In this document: positions 40,417 to 48,609 of the stretch, one piece after another
How the letters are laid out: each line of letters opens with the position of its first letter
Numbering within the stretch: the stretch's first letter is position 1
Source of the DNA: an uncultured Ruminococcus sp.
GTDB taxonomy: Bacteria; Bacillota; Clostridia; Oscillospirales; Ruminococcaceae
Assembly (NCBI RefSeq): GCF_947301925.1
Contig: NZ_CAMYUE010000001.1
Location: 1-64,000 of the forward strand
DNA: 64,000 nt
Direction of reading: 5' to 3'
The notes under the pieces: model-generated
What the model was told of the DNA's origin: nothing
Databases searched by the model: none
The model's input: the letters and a program-made list of their open reading frames with translations, nothing else
Translations under genes and position numbers: made by a program

Positions 40417-41256
40417 ATGATGAAAGAAATACTCAACGAGCACTTTTCGGGGGAAAGGGCTCTGTTTCAAGGCAACGAATTCAGGATATGCGGTTCTTCG
40501 TTCACAGACGGGGAGTCGCCGCTCAAGCACAGCAGGTTCATAGAACTGTCAGATTGTACCATTGTGTGCAAATATCCCATATGGTACAGCGAGAACATAA
40601 AGCTGAAAAACTGCACCATCGCTGAGGAGAGCCGTGCGGGAATGTGGTATGTCTCGGACATAAAGGCCGAGGATACGGTCATAGAGGCGCCCAAGTGCTT
40701 CCGCCGCTCAAACGGTATAAGTCTTTGCAATGTGACCTTCACCAATGGGGAGGAGACCCTGTGGAAATGCAACAATATCCGTATAGACGGCGCAAAGGTC
40801 AGCGGTGACTATTTCGCTATGGACAGCGACGGTATGGAGGTCTCGGGACTTGAGCTCACAGGCGGCTATTCCTTTGACGGAGTGCGCAATGTCACCGTGA
40901 AAAACTCTGTGATAACAGGCAGGGACGCCTTCTGGAACAGCGAGAATGTCATGATATACGATTCTGTTATCAGGGGAAAGTATTTCTGCTGGAATTCCCG
41001 CAATGTGACCCTTGTGAACTGCACGGTGGAGAGCCTTCAGGCCATGTGCTACACGGATAATCTTATACTCAGGAACTGCAAGCTGCCAAATACCGCTCTT
41101 GCATTTGAGTATTCAACGGTAAACGCCGATATCATAGGCGGCATCGACAGTATCATCAATCCCTCGGGCGGCGTGATAAAGGCGGAGTCTGTAGGCGAGG
41201 CCGTAATGGACGGTAAAATGGTGGACGTTTCAAGAACGAAGCTCATCATCGGATAA
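40417..41256 (+). CDS. DUF3737 right-handed beta-helix protein
   Basis: A 279-residue cytosolic protein built from about ten repeated rungs of the type W-x-S/C-x-N-(I/V)-x-(I/L)-x-(D/N)-(C/S), such as WYSENIKLKNCTI, WKCNNIRIDGAKV, FWNSENVMIYDSVI and FCWNSRNVTLVNCTV. The pattern fits the DUF3737 family, predicted to be a right-handed parallel beta-helix. No catalytic residues of pectate lyases are seen and there is no signal peptide. The family is common in gut Firmicutes and Bacteroidetes and has no established function. Own promoter and terminator. Confidence 0.88.
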   Translation: MMKEILNEHFSGERALFQGNEFRICGSSFTDGESPLKHSRFIELSDCTIVCKYPIWYSENIKLKNCTIAEESRAGMWYVSDIKAEDTVIEAPKCFRRSNGISLCNVTFTNGEETLWKCNNIRIDGAKVSGDYFAMDSDGMEVSGLELTGGYSFDGVRNVTVKNSVITGRDAFWNSENVMIYDSVIRGKYFCWNSRNVTLVNCTVESLQAMCYTDNLILRNCKLPNTALAFEYSTVNADIIGGIDSIINPSGGVIKAESVGEAVMDGKMVDVSRTKLIIG

Positions 41257-41260
41257 AAAG

Positions 41261-41288
41261 AAAACCTGCACTGTAAAGTGCAGGTTTT
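41261..41288. terminator. Bidirectional terminator between DUF3737 gene and ackA
   Basis: A 12-bp stem AAAACCTGCACT / AGTGCAGGTTTT with a 4-base loop between convergent genes. Confidence 0.85.
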
Positions 41289-41319
41289 TATTGCTATTTG
41301 CTGTTTTTTATGCTATAAT

Positions 41320-42519
41320 TTACTTTGAGATGAGCTCAAGGGTATCTCTTGCGATAAGGAGCTCCTCGTTTGTGGGAACGATCCATACCTCAACCTTTGA
41401 ATCGGGAGTGGAGATCTTTGTGAGCTTGCCTCTGATAGTGCGGTTGAGAGCCTCATCGATCTTGATGCCGAAGAAGTCCATGTTCTGGCATACCTGCTCT
41501 CTTACTTCCCATGAGTTCTCGCCGATACCGCCTGTGAAGAGAACAGCGTCAAGGCCGTTCATAGCAGCAGCGTATGCGCCGATGTACTTCTGGATCTCGT
41601 AAGCCAGCATATCAGAAACCAGCTGAGCCTTGTCGTTGCCGTTATTGGCAGCCTCCTGGATATCACGGTTATCGGAACCAACGCCCGATACGCCCAGGAA
41701 GCCTGACTTCTTGTTCATGTACTCGCTCATCTGTGAGGGAGTGAAGTGGTGCTTGTCAGCAACGAATGTTACAGCGGAAGGATCAACAGAACCTGTTCTT
41801 GTACCCATAACTACACCGTCAAGAGGTGTGAAGCCCATTGATGTATCTACGGACTTTCCGCCGTCAACAGCTGTGATAGAGGAACCGTTTCCAAGGTGAC
41901 ATGAAACGATCTTCAGATCCTTTACGTCCTTGCCCATTGCCTCGGCAAGAGCCTTTGACACGAATCTGTGGGATGTGCCGTGGAAGCCGTACTTTCTTAC
42001 ATGGAGCTTCTCGTAGTCCTCATAGGGAAGACCGAACATGAAAGCCTTGGGAGGCATTGTCTGGTGGAATGCTGTATCGAATACAACTACCTGGGGTACG
42101 TTTGCGGGGATAACGCTCTTGCAGGCTCTGAGTGCCAGTGCGTGAGCGTGATTGTGAACGGGAGCAAGCTCGCGGAGCTCGTCGATCTTGTCGATTACTT
42201 CATCTGTAACGAGAACAGACTTGTCGAATACGTCTGCACCCTGTACTATTCTGTGGCCTACAGCTGAGATAGCGTCCATGCTGTCGATGACCTTTGCGTC
42301 ACCTGAAGTAAGGCACTCTACCAGCTTCATGAAAGCCTCTGTATGTGTGGGAAATGAGCAGTCCTGATCGAGGACTCTGCCGTCGGCGGTCTTGTGGTTG
42401 ATATGGCCGTCGATACCGATACGGTCGCAGTTGCCCTTGGCGATAACGCTCTCATCGCTCATGTCGATGAGCTGATACTTCAGTGAGGAGCTTCCTGCGT
42501 TTACAACTAAGATTATCAT
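41320..42519 (-). CDS. ackA: Acetate kinase
   Basis: A 399-residue enzyme of the normal AckA length. Family signatures are present: the N-terminal VVNAGSSSLKYQL, the central YGFHGTSHRFV, HLGNGSSITA and the C-terminal FTGGIGENS. It makes acetate and ATP from acetyl phosphate, a main energy-yielding step in an acetate-producing fermenter. No pta gene is nearby. It is a single-gene unit; the divergent neighbour TmcAL consumes acetate and ATP to acetylate a tRNA, an interesting but possibly accidental pairing. Confidence 0.98.
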   Translation of the reverse strand: MIILVVNAGSSSLKYQLIDMSDESVIAKGNCDRIGIDGHINHKTADGRVLDQDCSFPTHTEAFMKLVECLTSGDAKVIDSMDAISAVGHRIVQGADVFDKSVLVTDEVIDKIDELRELAPVHNHAHALALRACKSVIPANVPQVVVFDTAFHQTMPPKAFMFGLPYEDYEKLHVRKYGFHGTSHRFVSKALAEAMGKDVKDLKIVSCHLGNGSSITAVDGGKSVDTSMGFTPLDGVVMGTRTGSVDPSAVTFVADKHHFTPSQMSEYMNKKSGFLGVSGVGSDNRDIQEAANNGNDKAQLVSDMLAYEIQKYIGAYAAAMNGLDAVLFTGGIGENSWEVREQVCQNMDFFGIKIDEALNRTIRGKLTKISTPDSKVEVWIVPTNEELLIARDTLELISK

Positions 42520-42557
42520 ATATGTAATTTCCTTTCAAAAAATATTTTGCATATATT

Positions 42558-42585
42558 ATTATATACTATTTTTCAGAAATTGCAA
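42558..42585 (-). promoter_or_regulatory. Sigma-A promoter of ackA
   Basis: Minus-strand TTGCAA (42580-42585), 16-bp spacer, TATAAT (42558-42563). Confidence 0.65.
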
Positions 42586-42757
42586 GTCCTTTTTTGAAAT
42601 TTAAGTCTCCCTGAGGGAGCTTTTGACGGTAACGGGCGGAAAAGCATGGTTTTTTCTGTTGCAAAACGTCTAAAACCGCGTTCAGATAAAGGAATAATAT
42701 GTCAAGTAGATAAAAATTTACAGAAAATCATTGAAATCGGAGAAAAGAGGTAGTAAA

Positions 42758-43951
42758 ATGAAAGTCAGCGGTATAATATGCGAGTATAATCCCTTTCATA
42801 ACGGTCATCTTTACCATATCCGCAGGACCCGTGAGAACGGCGCTACACATATCGTTGCTGTGATGAGCGGAAACTTCGTGCAGCGCGGCGATACGGCCGT
42901 CATGGACAAGCTTGAAAGAGCGCGGCTTGCCGTCCGCTCGGGAGCAGATCTCGTAATAGAGCTCCCCGTGCAGTACAGCCTTGCTTCCGCCGAGAACTTC
43001 GCTTCGGGAGCCGTTCATCTTCTTGACGCTCTGGGCGCTGTGGACGAGCTTTCATTCGGAAGCGAGTGCGGAGATACGGAAAAGCTCCGCCGCGCAATGG
43101 AGACCGTTGATCTTGCGGCCGTCACCCGCGCCGATGAGATACGGAGCATCATGGAAAAGGGCTATACCTACCCGAGAGTCCTCAATTCCGTTGTGAACGG
43201 CTACGATCCCGAGGCGGCTGCCATAATAGCAGAGCCCAACAACACCCTTGCGGTGGAGTACCTGAGAGCGCTGAAAAAGAGCGGCTCCTCAATGGAGCCC
43301 TTTACGGTGATGCGCGAAAAGACAGGCCATGATTCAAGGACTGCCGAGGGCGGATTTGCCAGTGCGTCCATGCTGAGGGAGCTTATAGACGGGGGCGAGG
43401 ATATAGCGGGCTATACCACAAAGGAATGGGCTGCGGCTGTAGCTTCAGCCGTGGAGAAGGGCGAGACTGCTTCTCTCAGCCGTCTGGAAAGGGTGATACT
43501 CTACAAGCTCCGCACCTGTACCGTGGAGGAGATCGCCGATATCTGCGATGTGGGACAGGGACTTGAGCACAGGATATACGGCGCGAGAATGGCAGGCTCC
43601 CTTGACGAGCTGCTTTTCACCGTTAAGACAAAGAGATATACAATGGCAAGGATAAGGCGGATAATGCTGGCTCTGCTCATCGGAATAACCAAAGGGGATA
43701 TGGAGCAGCTGCCGCCGTACGGAAGGATACTTGCCTTCAACGAGCGCGGAAGGGAGATACTTGCAAGGGCAAAGGAGTCCGCAAAGATACCCTTCGGCTC
43801 CTCCATCGCAAAGCTGTCGCAGCTTGGCGATGCAGCGGAGCGTTTCGCCGAGCTGGAGATAAGGGCTTCCGATATATACGGGCTGGCTCTTGAGACCGTA
43901 ACTTCTGCCCAGAAGGACTACAGGGCGAAAATAATGATAGATATGGAGTAA
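42758..43951 (+). CDS. tmcAL: tRNA(Met) cytidine acetate ligase TmcAL
   Basis: Start ATG 42758 (397 residues, MKVSGIICEYNPFHNGH) with AAGAGG upstream; nine extra codons in the open frame have no site. The nucleotidyltransferase-like motif EYNPFHNGHLYHI and SGNFVQRGD, followed by ELPVQYSLASAENFASGAV, are diagnostic of the YlbM/TmcAL family. It activates acetate with ATP to acetyl-AMP and acetylates C34 of elongator tRNA-Met, preventing misreading of AUA. It begins a run of overlapping plus-strand genes containing several other RNA modification enzymes. Confidence 0.95.
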   Translation: MKVSGIICEYNPFHNGHLYHIRRTRENGATHIVAVMSGNFVQRGDTAVMDKLERARLAVRSGADLVIELPVQYSLASAENFASGAVHLLDALGAVDELSFGSECGDTEKLRRAMETVDLAAVTRADEIRSIMEKGYTYPRVLNSVVNGYDPEAAAIIAEPNNTLAVEYLRALKKSGSSMEPFTVMREKTGHDSRTAEGGFASASMLRELIDGGEDIAGYTTKEWAAAVASAVEKGETASLSRLERVILYKLRTCTVEEIADICDVGQGLEHRIYGARMAGSLDELLFTVKTKRYTMARIRRIMLALLIGITKGDMEQLPPYGRILAFNERGREILARAKESAKIPFGSSIAKLSQLGDAAERFAELEIRASDIYGLALETVTSAQKDYRAKIMIDME

Positions 43952-43956
43952 TGTCA

Positions 43957-45084
43957 ATGATATCCGAGCTTCTTCGTAAGGCAGCCGCAGCGGCTGCTGC
44001 GTTGATAACACTGACATCATGCGGACATATGGTCGTCCTTATGGAGCCTGAGACAGGTACGCATGGGACGGCGGTATCGGTCGATGACGATCCGCAGGGG
44101 GAGACGTCAACATCTGCCGCCGAGCCGACCACAGAGCAGTTCACGGTGGACGTTAAAATGCCCGATGGCTATGATATCCCCCGAAAATACAGCATATCCG
44201 ACTTCAAGGCGGTGCTTCAGAAGCCCGAGCTGCCTACGGGCTGCGAGGTTACGGCTCTCTGCGAGGTGCTGAACTATCTCGGCTTCGCTATAGACAAGGT
44301 GACTCTTTCCGACGAGTTCATGCCCATGGACAATAACGGCATAACCACCATGAAGACTGCCTATATCGGCGATCCCAAGTCTGACGAGGGCTTCGGCTGC
44401 AATGCTCCCGTTATCGTGCAGACGGCCGACGATTATTTTGAGTCTGTGGATTCACCCTGCTATGCAGTGGATATGACGGGAAGCTCTATGAAGGAGCTGT
44501 ACTATCAGGTGTCACAGGGCAGACCCGTAGTTATCTGGAACACCATAAATATGATCGTTTCCGCCCCCAATCTTCGCTGGGTCACCAACGAGAACGAGGA
44601 GATGTGGTTCAACGACTTCCAGCACTGTGTGGCGCTTTACGGCTACGATCTGGACAGGAACGTGGTGTGCGTGGCAGACCCTCTTGCGGGCAATGTTGAA
44701 TACGATCTGAAACGCTTTGAGAGCATATTCTACGATCTTATGGGCAGGCAGGCCGTGGTGATCTGCGGGGACGCAAAGACCGAGGGCAAGTATAAGGCTC
44801 CTGCCGACAAGCCTCAGTCGCCTATACTCAGCAGGAACAAAGCCGAGAGGAAAAAAGCCGAGGAAGAAGAGGCAAGGCGCAAGGCCGAAGAGGAAGAACG
44901 TAAAAAAGCCGAAGAAGAACGCAAAAAAGCCGAGGAAGAACGTAAAAAGGCCGAGGAAGAGGAACGCAGGCGCATAGAGGAAGAGGAAAAGCGCAGAGCC
45001 GAGGAGGAAGCTGCGGCAGCTCCGGAGGAACCTGAGCCTCCCCGTGAGGAAGAACCCGAGGAAGCGGCAGAGGAGCAGGGATGA
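43957..45084 (+). CDS. C39-like peptidase lipoprotein with charged KAEEE tail
   Basis: I prefer ATG 43957 (375 residues, MISELLRK), eight bases after GGAG; ATG 43951 is too close. A signal with lipobox LTSC (Cys about residue 23) marks a lipoprotein. After a Thr-rich linker comes a Peptidase_C39_2-like domain: LPTGCEVTALCEVLNYLGF with the probable catalytic Cys, and the His in FQHCVALYGYDLD, then VCVADPLAG. The last 100 residues are almost only Lys, Ala, Glu and Arg (repeats KAEEERKKAEEE) ending in Pro/Glu, a long charged helix that could span the wall. Substrate unknown. Its stop overlaps the next gene by four bases. Confidence 0.85.
   Translation: MISELLRKAAAAAAALITLTSCGHMVVLMEPETGTHGTAVSVDDDPQGETSTSAAEPTTEQFTVDVKMPDGYDIPRKYSISDFKAVLQKPELPTGCEVTALCEVLNYLGFAIDKVTLSDEFMPMDNNGITTMKTAYIGDPKSDEGFGCNAPVIVQTADDYFESVDSPCYAVDMTGSSMKELYYQVSQGRPVVIWNTINMIVSAPNLRWVTNENEEMWFNDFQHCVALYGYDLDRNVVCVADPLAGNVEYDLKRFESIFYDLMGRQAVVICGDAKTEGKYKAPADKPQSPILSRNKAERKKAEEEEARRKAEEEERKKAEEERKKAEEERKKAEEEERRRIEEEEKRRAEEEAAAAPEEPEPPREEEPEEAAEEQG
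44840..45015 (+). repeat. Repeats encoding KAEEE heptad-like helix
   Basis: Imperfect 18- to 21-base repeats of GCCGAGGAAGAACGTAAAAA type inside the lipoprotein gene. They code for the charged helix, and their near identity makes them prone to expansion or contraction in frame. Confidence 0.75.
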
Positions 45085-45734
45085 GCTTGATTAAGGGAAT
45101 AATATTCGATCTTGACGGTACTCTGCTGGACTCCATGACCGTGTGGAGCAGCATAGACAGGGAATTCCTCATTGAAAACGGCATAGCCGATCCGCCTCCC
45201 GAGGTCTCGGACGTTGTAAAGAAAATGACGGTCGACGAGTCGTCGCAGTATTTCATAGACCGCTTCGGGCTGAGCTGCACGAAGGAATACGTCATATGGC
45301 GTATAGAGGACATGGTACGGCACCGCTATGAGGAGCAGATACCTCTGAAGCCCCATGCTGTGGAGCTCATGGATCATCTGGACAAACGGGGGATACCCTA
45401 CGGCATAGCCACCGCCACCTACAAAGGGCTTGCGGAGGCCGCACTGAAGCGCTGCGGAGTATACGACAGGTTCCGCTTCCTGCTTACGGATATTGAATAT
45501 CCCGCAGGAAAGAACTACCCAGATATTTTTTTCGGAGGCGCCGAAAGGCTGGGCACAGAGCCTGTGGAGACCCTTGTGGTCGAGGACTCACTCCACTGCA
45601 TCGAGACCGCGAAATCAGCGGGCTTTCCGGTGTGCGGAGTCTACGATCCCGTTGCGGAGCCCGACAGGAAGCGCATCGAGGAGCTTTCGGATCACTACGT
45701 CAGATCACTTGACGATATAATACAAATACTGTAG
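45081..45734 (+). CDS. HAD superfamily phosphatase (beta-phosphoglucomutase-like)
   Basis: A 217-residue HAD enzyme. Motif I FDLDGTLLDSMTVW gives the nucleophile and acid/base Asp, motif II is in ATATYKGLA, and motifs III/IV include VVEDSLHCIETAKSAGFPVCG. The alpha-helical cap between motif I and II (about 15-85) places it in the beta-PGM/phosphatase subgroup. The substrate is probably a small phosphorylated metabolite. Its ATG overlaps the preceding gene's stop (ATGA), so it belongs to the TmcAL operon. Confidence 0.9.
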   Translation: MSLIKGIIFDLDGTLLDSMTVWSSIDREFLIENGIADPPPEVSDVVKKMTVDESSQYFIDRFGLSCTKEYVIWRIEDMVRHRYEEQIPLKPHAVELMDHLDKRGIPYGIATATYKGLAEAALKRCGVYDRFRFLLTDIEYPAGKNYPDIFFGGAERLGTEPVETLVVEDSLHCIETAKSAGFPVCGVYDPVAEPDRKRIEELSDHYVRSLDDIIQIL

Positions 45735-45752
45735 GGCGAACGATGTTCGCCC
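45734..45752. repeat. Short GC-rich palindrome between HAD and mnmA genes
   Basis: GGGCGAAC / GTTCGCCC with a 3-base loop, starting at the last base of the HAD stop codon. The sequence style resembles short REP-like palindromes seen in intergenic sites of Clostridia; one copy is seen in this window. It has no T-tract, so it may adjust mRNA stability between co-transcribed genes. Confidence 0.6.
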
Positions 45753-45773
45753 GTGCTGTTTTAGAAGGAGCAT

Positions 45774-46853
45774 ATGATGAAGAAGGTTATGGTGGGAATG
45801 AGCGGAGGCGTTGACAGCTCCGTGGCGGCCATGCTGCTTAGAAGCAGCGGCTATGAGGTCATGGGCGTCACCCTGAAGCTCTTTTCCGACGAGGATATAT
45901 CCGAGGCACAGAAGGAGGGCAAGACCTGCTGTGCGCTTTCCGACGTTGAGGACGCAAGGAGCGTTGCCTACAGACTGGGCTTCGAGCACCTTGTATTCAA
46001 CTTCAGGGACGTTTTCCGCGAGTACGTTATGAAGCAGTTCGCGGACAGCTATCTCAGCGGCCGCACTCCCAATCCCTGTATAGAGTGCAACCGCCATGTG
46101 AAGTTCGATAAGATGCTGAGGAGAGCTCGGGAGCTGGGCTACGACTTTATAGCCACGGGGCATTACGCCGTGAATGAGTATGACGAGGAGCGCGGCCGAT
46201 GGCTGCTGAAGCGTCCGAAAGACCGCAGCAAGGATCAGACCTATGTGCTCTACGCCCTCACTCAGGAGCAGCTCTCTCATACTCTCTTTCCACTTGGCGG
46301 ACTTGAGAAATCACAGGTAAGGGAGCTTGCCGAGTCCGCAGGACTGGTAAACTCCAACAAGCCCGACAGTCAGGATATATGCTTTGTCCCCGACGGCGAC
46401 TACGCAGGCTTCATACGCAGATTCACGGGCTGCGACACTCCCTGCGGAAGCTTTGTTGACATTGAGGGCAATATCCTCGGAGAGCACAAGGGTATCATAA
46501 ATTATACCATCGGTCAGCGCAAGGGGCTGGGCATTGCTCTGGGTCACCCTGCCTATGTGGTGAAAAAGGACATTGCCGCCAATACAGTTACCCTGGGACT
46601 GGAGTCCGACCTGTATACAAAGAGCCTTATCGCCGATGATTTCAACCTTATATCTGTTGAAAGGCTTGAAGCGCCCATGCGCGTGACCGCTAAAACGCGC
46701 TACAGCCAGAAGGAGCAGCCTGCGGTGGTGTCATATCTCGGTGGCGGTGAGTATCTGGTGGAGTTCGACCAGCCTCAGAGGGCCGTCACAAGCGGTCAGG
46801 CAGTAGTTCTCTACGACGGAGATATCGTAGTAGGCGGAGGTACAATAAAATGA
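45774..46853 (+). CDS. mnmA: tRNA-specific 2-thiouridylase MnmA
   Basis: A 359-residue enzyme of standard length. The PP-loop GMSGGVDSSVAAML binds ATP, NPCIECNRHVKF carries the first catalytic Cys, and SQDICFVPDGDY carries the second. The C-terminal GQRKGLGIALGHPAYVV and beta-barrel are present. It thiolates U34 of Lys, Glu and Gln tRNAs with sulfur from a cysteine desulfurase relay. AGAAGGAG precedes the ATG (a second ATG follows directly). Next gene overlaps by four bases. Confidence 0.97.
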   Translation: MMKKVMVGMSGGVDSSVAAMLLRSSGYEVMGVTLKLFSDEDISEAQKEGKTCCALSDVEDARSVAYRLGFEHLVFNFRDVFREYVMKQFADSYLSGRTPNPCIECNRHVKFDKMLRRARELGYDFIATGHYAVNEYDEERGRWLLKRPKDRSKDQTYVLYALTQEQLSHTLFPLGGLEKSQVRELAESAGLVNSNKPDSQDICFVPDGDYAGFIRRFTGCDTPCGSFVDIEGNILGEHKGIINYTIGQRKGLGIALGHPAYVVKKDIAANTVTLGLESDLYTKSLIADDFNLISVERLEAPMRVTAKTRYSQKEQPAVVSYLGGGEYLVEFDQPQRAVTSGQAVVLYDGDIVVGGGTIK

Positions 46854-47860
46854 TGAAAACGGCGCTTCTTGTCATAGACGCTCAGGAGCTTATAACCGAT
46901 GAAAGGCTCTATGCTTATGATAAATACATGGAAAACGTCCGCAAACTCATATCCGAAGCGCGAAAAAACGGCACGGAGGTCGTCTATGTCCGCCATGACG
47001 ACGGCGAGGGACAGCCCCTGTCCAAGGAAAATGAGGGCTTTGATGTGTGCAGGGAGTTCGCTCCCGAGGAAGGCGAGAGAGTATTCGATAAGTCCGTGAA
47101 CAGTCCCTTCCGTGACAGCGGACTGCTGGAATATCTGAGAGGAAAAGCAGTGAAAAGGCTCATAATCACGGGCTTGCAGACGGATTTCTGCATAGACGCC
47201 GCTGTGAAATGCGGATTTGAGCACGGCTTTGAGATGATAGTTCCCGAATACTGCAATTCCACCTTTGATAACGATCATATGACGGCGGAGCAGACCTACC
47301 GCTATTACAACGAGTTCATGTGGAAGAACAGATATGCCGAATGCGTTTCTATTGATGAAGCCATTGAAATGATACAGAATAACAAATCCGAACTGCCAAA
47401 AAAGACTAAAGATACACATAACATCAGAAAAGCGACAGAAGATGATATTTCGAGAATTGCGGAGATACTTGTTTTTGCCAAAAGAATGAAATATCGCTCA
47501 ATATTCAAGGACGACGGGTACTCGTTCGGTGAACTTCAGGTGCTTACTGTGGCTGAAAAGTACATCGAAAAGGGCTTCCTTAACAATATGTTCCTGTATG
47601 ATGACGGAATTATAAAGGGACTTATCCGCATTGATAAAGCAGAGATCCTTGAATTGTATGTTGATCATTTCTTCCAGGGACAGGGAGTAGGCTCGGAATT
47701 AATAGAATATGCCAAAGAAAACTACCCCGTAAGCTTTCTTTGGACAATTGAAAAGAATACTGATGCTATACGCTTCTATGAAGCGCATGGTTTTCATCTT
47801 ACAGACAACAGGAAGCTGGAAGAAGGAACTACGGAATATCTTGTAATGATGAGAAACTGA
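46850..47860 (+). CDS. Isochorismatase-like hydrolase fused to GNAT acetyltransferase
   Basis: A 336-residue two-domain protein. Residues 1 to about 178 are an isochorismatase-family cysteine hydrolase with the triad Asp in VIDAQE, Lys in FDKSVNSPF and Cys in GLQTDFCIDAA. Residues about 190-336 are a GNAT acetyltransferase (IRKATEDDISRIAEIL, then FFQGQGVGSELIEYAK and the RFYEAHGF end). Both activities look intact. The join falls after KSELPKKTKDTHN. From about 47390 on, the DNA is clearly richer in A and T than the first half and neighbours, which suggests the GNAT part was gained later. Hydrolases of this type act on nicotinamide or related amides; the substrate is unknown. Confidence 0.9.
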   Translation: MMKTALLVIDAQELITDERLYAYDKYMENVRKLISEARKNGTEVVYVRHDDGEGQPLSKENEGFDVCREFAPEEGERVFDKSVNSPFRDSGLLEYLRGKAVKRLIITGLQTDFCIDAAVKCGFEHGFEMIVPEYCNSTFDNDHMTAEQTYRYYNEFMWKNRYAECVSIDEAIEMIQNNKSELPKKTKDTHNIRKATEDDISRIAEILVFAKRMKYRSIFKDDGYSFGELQVLTVAEKYIEKGFLNNMFLYDDGIIKGLIRIDKAEILELYVDHFFQGQGVGSELIEYAKENYPVSFLWTIEKNTDAIRFYEAHGFHLTDNRKLEEGTTEYLVMMRN

Positions 47861-47886
47861 TTGTTTATTTATGAAAAAGGAACACT

Positions 47887-48609
47887 ATGGAATACAAATA
47901 CGAAAAACTTACGGATAAGATATACGTCTGTGCCAGCAGCGATCACCGCTTCGGTACGGACGCCTTTCTGCTGGCGGACTTCTCGCAGTACCGCGCAAAG
48001 GACAAGGCCTGTGACCTGGGTACGGGCTGCGGCATAATACCGCTCATCATGCAGAAAAAAATGCCGCCCAAGGTCACATATGCGGTGGATATACAGGAGG
48101 GTGCCATAGAGCAGCTCCGTCTCGGACTTGAAAAGAGCGAGACCACGGGCATAGTGCCTGTATGCGCCGACCTGAAGGAGCTCTGGGAGGGCGCACCGCT
48201 TGGGCAGCTCGACCTTGTTACCTGCAATCCGCCCTACAAGGTGAACAACGCTGGCTTCCAGAGCGTGATAACTGCTCAGAAGATAGCCCGTCACGAGATA
48301 CTCTGCACCATAGACGACGTGTGTGCGGCAGCTCAGAAGCTGCTGAAATTCGGCGGCAGGCTGTGCGTCTGCAACCGTCCCGAGCGTCTCAGCGACGTTA
48401 TATACGCCATGAAAAGCCATGATATCGAGCCGAAACGGCTGCGCATGGTATCGAAGAACGCAGATGAGGCTCCATGGCTTTTTCTCATTGAAGGCAAGAA
48501 GGGCTCCAGACCCTTTATGAAGATAGAGCCCCAGCTCTACATACGCAGCGAGAACGGATTTTCCGAGGAGCTTCAGAAGATATACGACACAGGAAAGGAG
48601 CAGCTATGA
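47887..48609 (+). CDS. TrmN6-like tRNA/RNA adenine N6-methyltransferase
   Basis: A 240-residue class I SAM methyltransferase: SAM motif LGTGCGIIPLIM (about residue 43) and amino-methylation motif NPPY in LVTCNPPYKVNNAG (about 118). Similarity in order and length is to YabB/TrmN6, which methylates A37 of tRNA-Val in E. coli, and B. subtilis YabB, which lies next to yabC (rsmI). The same pairing is seen here: rsmI follows with a four-base overlap. AAAAAGGAAC precedes the ATG. Confidence 0.9.
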   Translation: MEYKYEKLTDKIYVCASSDHRFGTDAFLLADFSQYRAKDKACDLGTGCGIIPLIMQKKMPPKVTYAVDIQEGAIEQLRLGLEKSETTGIVPVCADLKELWEGAPLGQLDLVTCNPPYKVNNAGFQSVITAQKIARHEILCTIDDVCAAAQKLLKFGGRLCVCNRPERLSDVIYAMKSHDIEPKRLRMVSKNADEAPWLFLIEGKKGSRPFMKIEPQLYIRSENGFSEELQKIYDTGKEQL

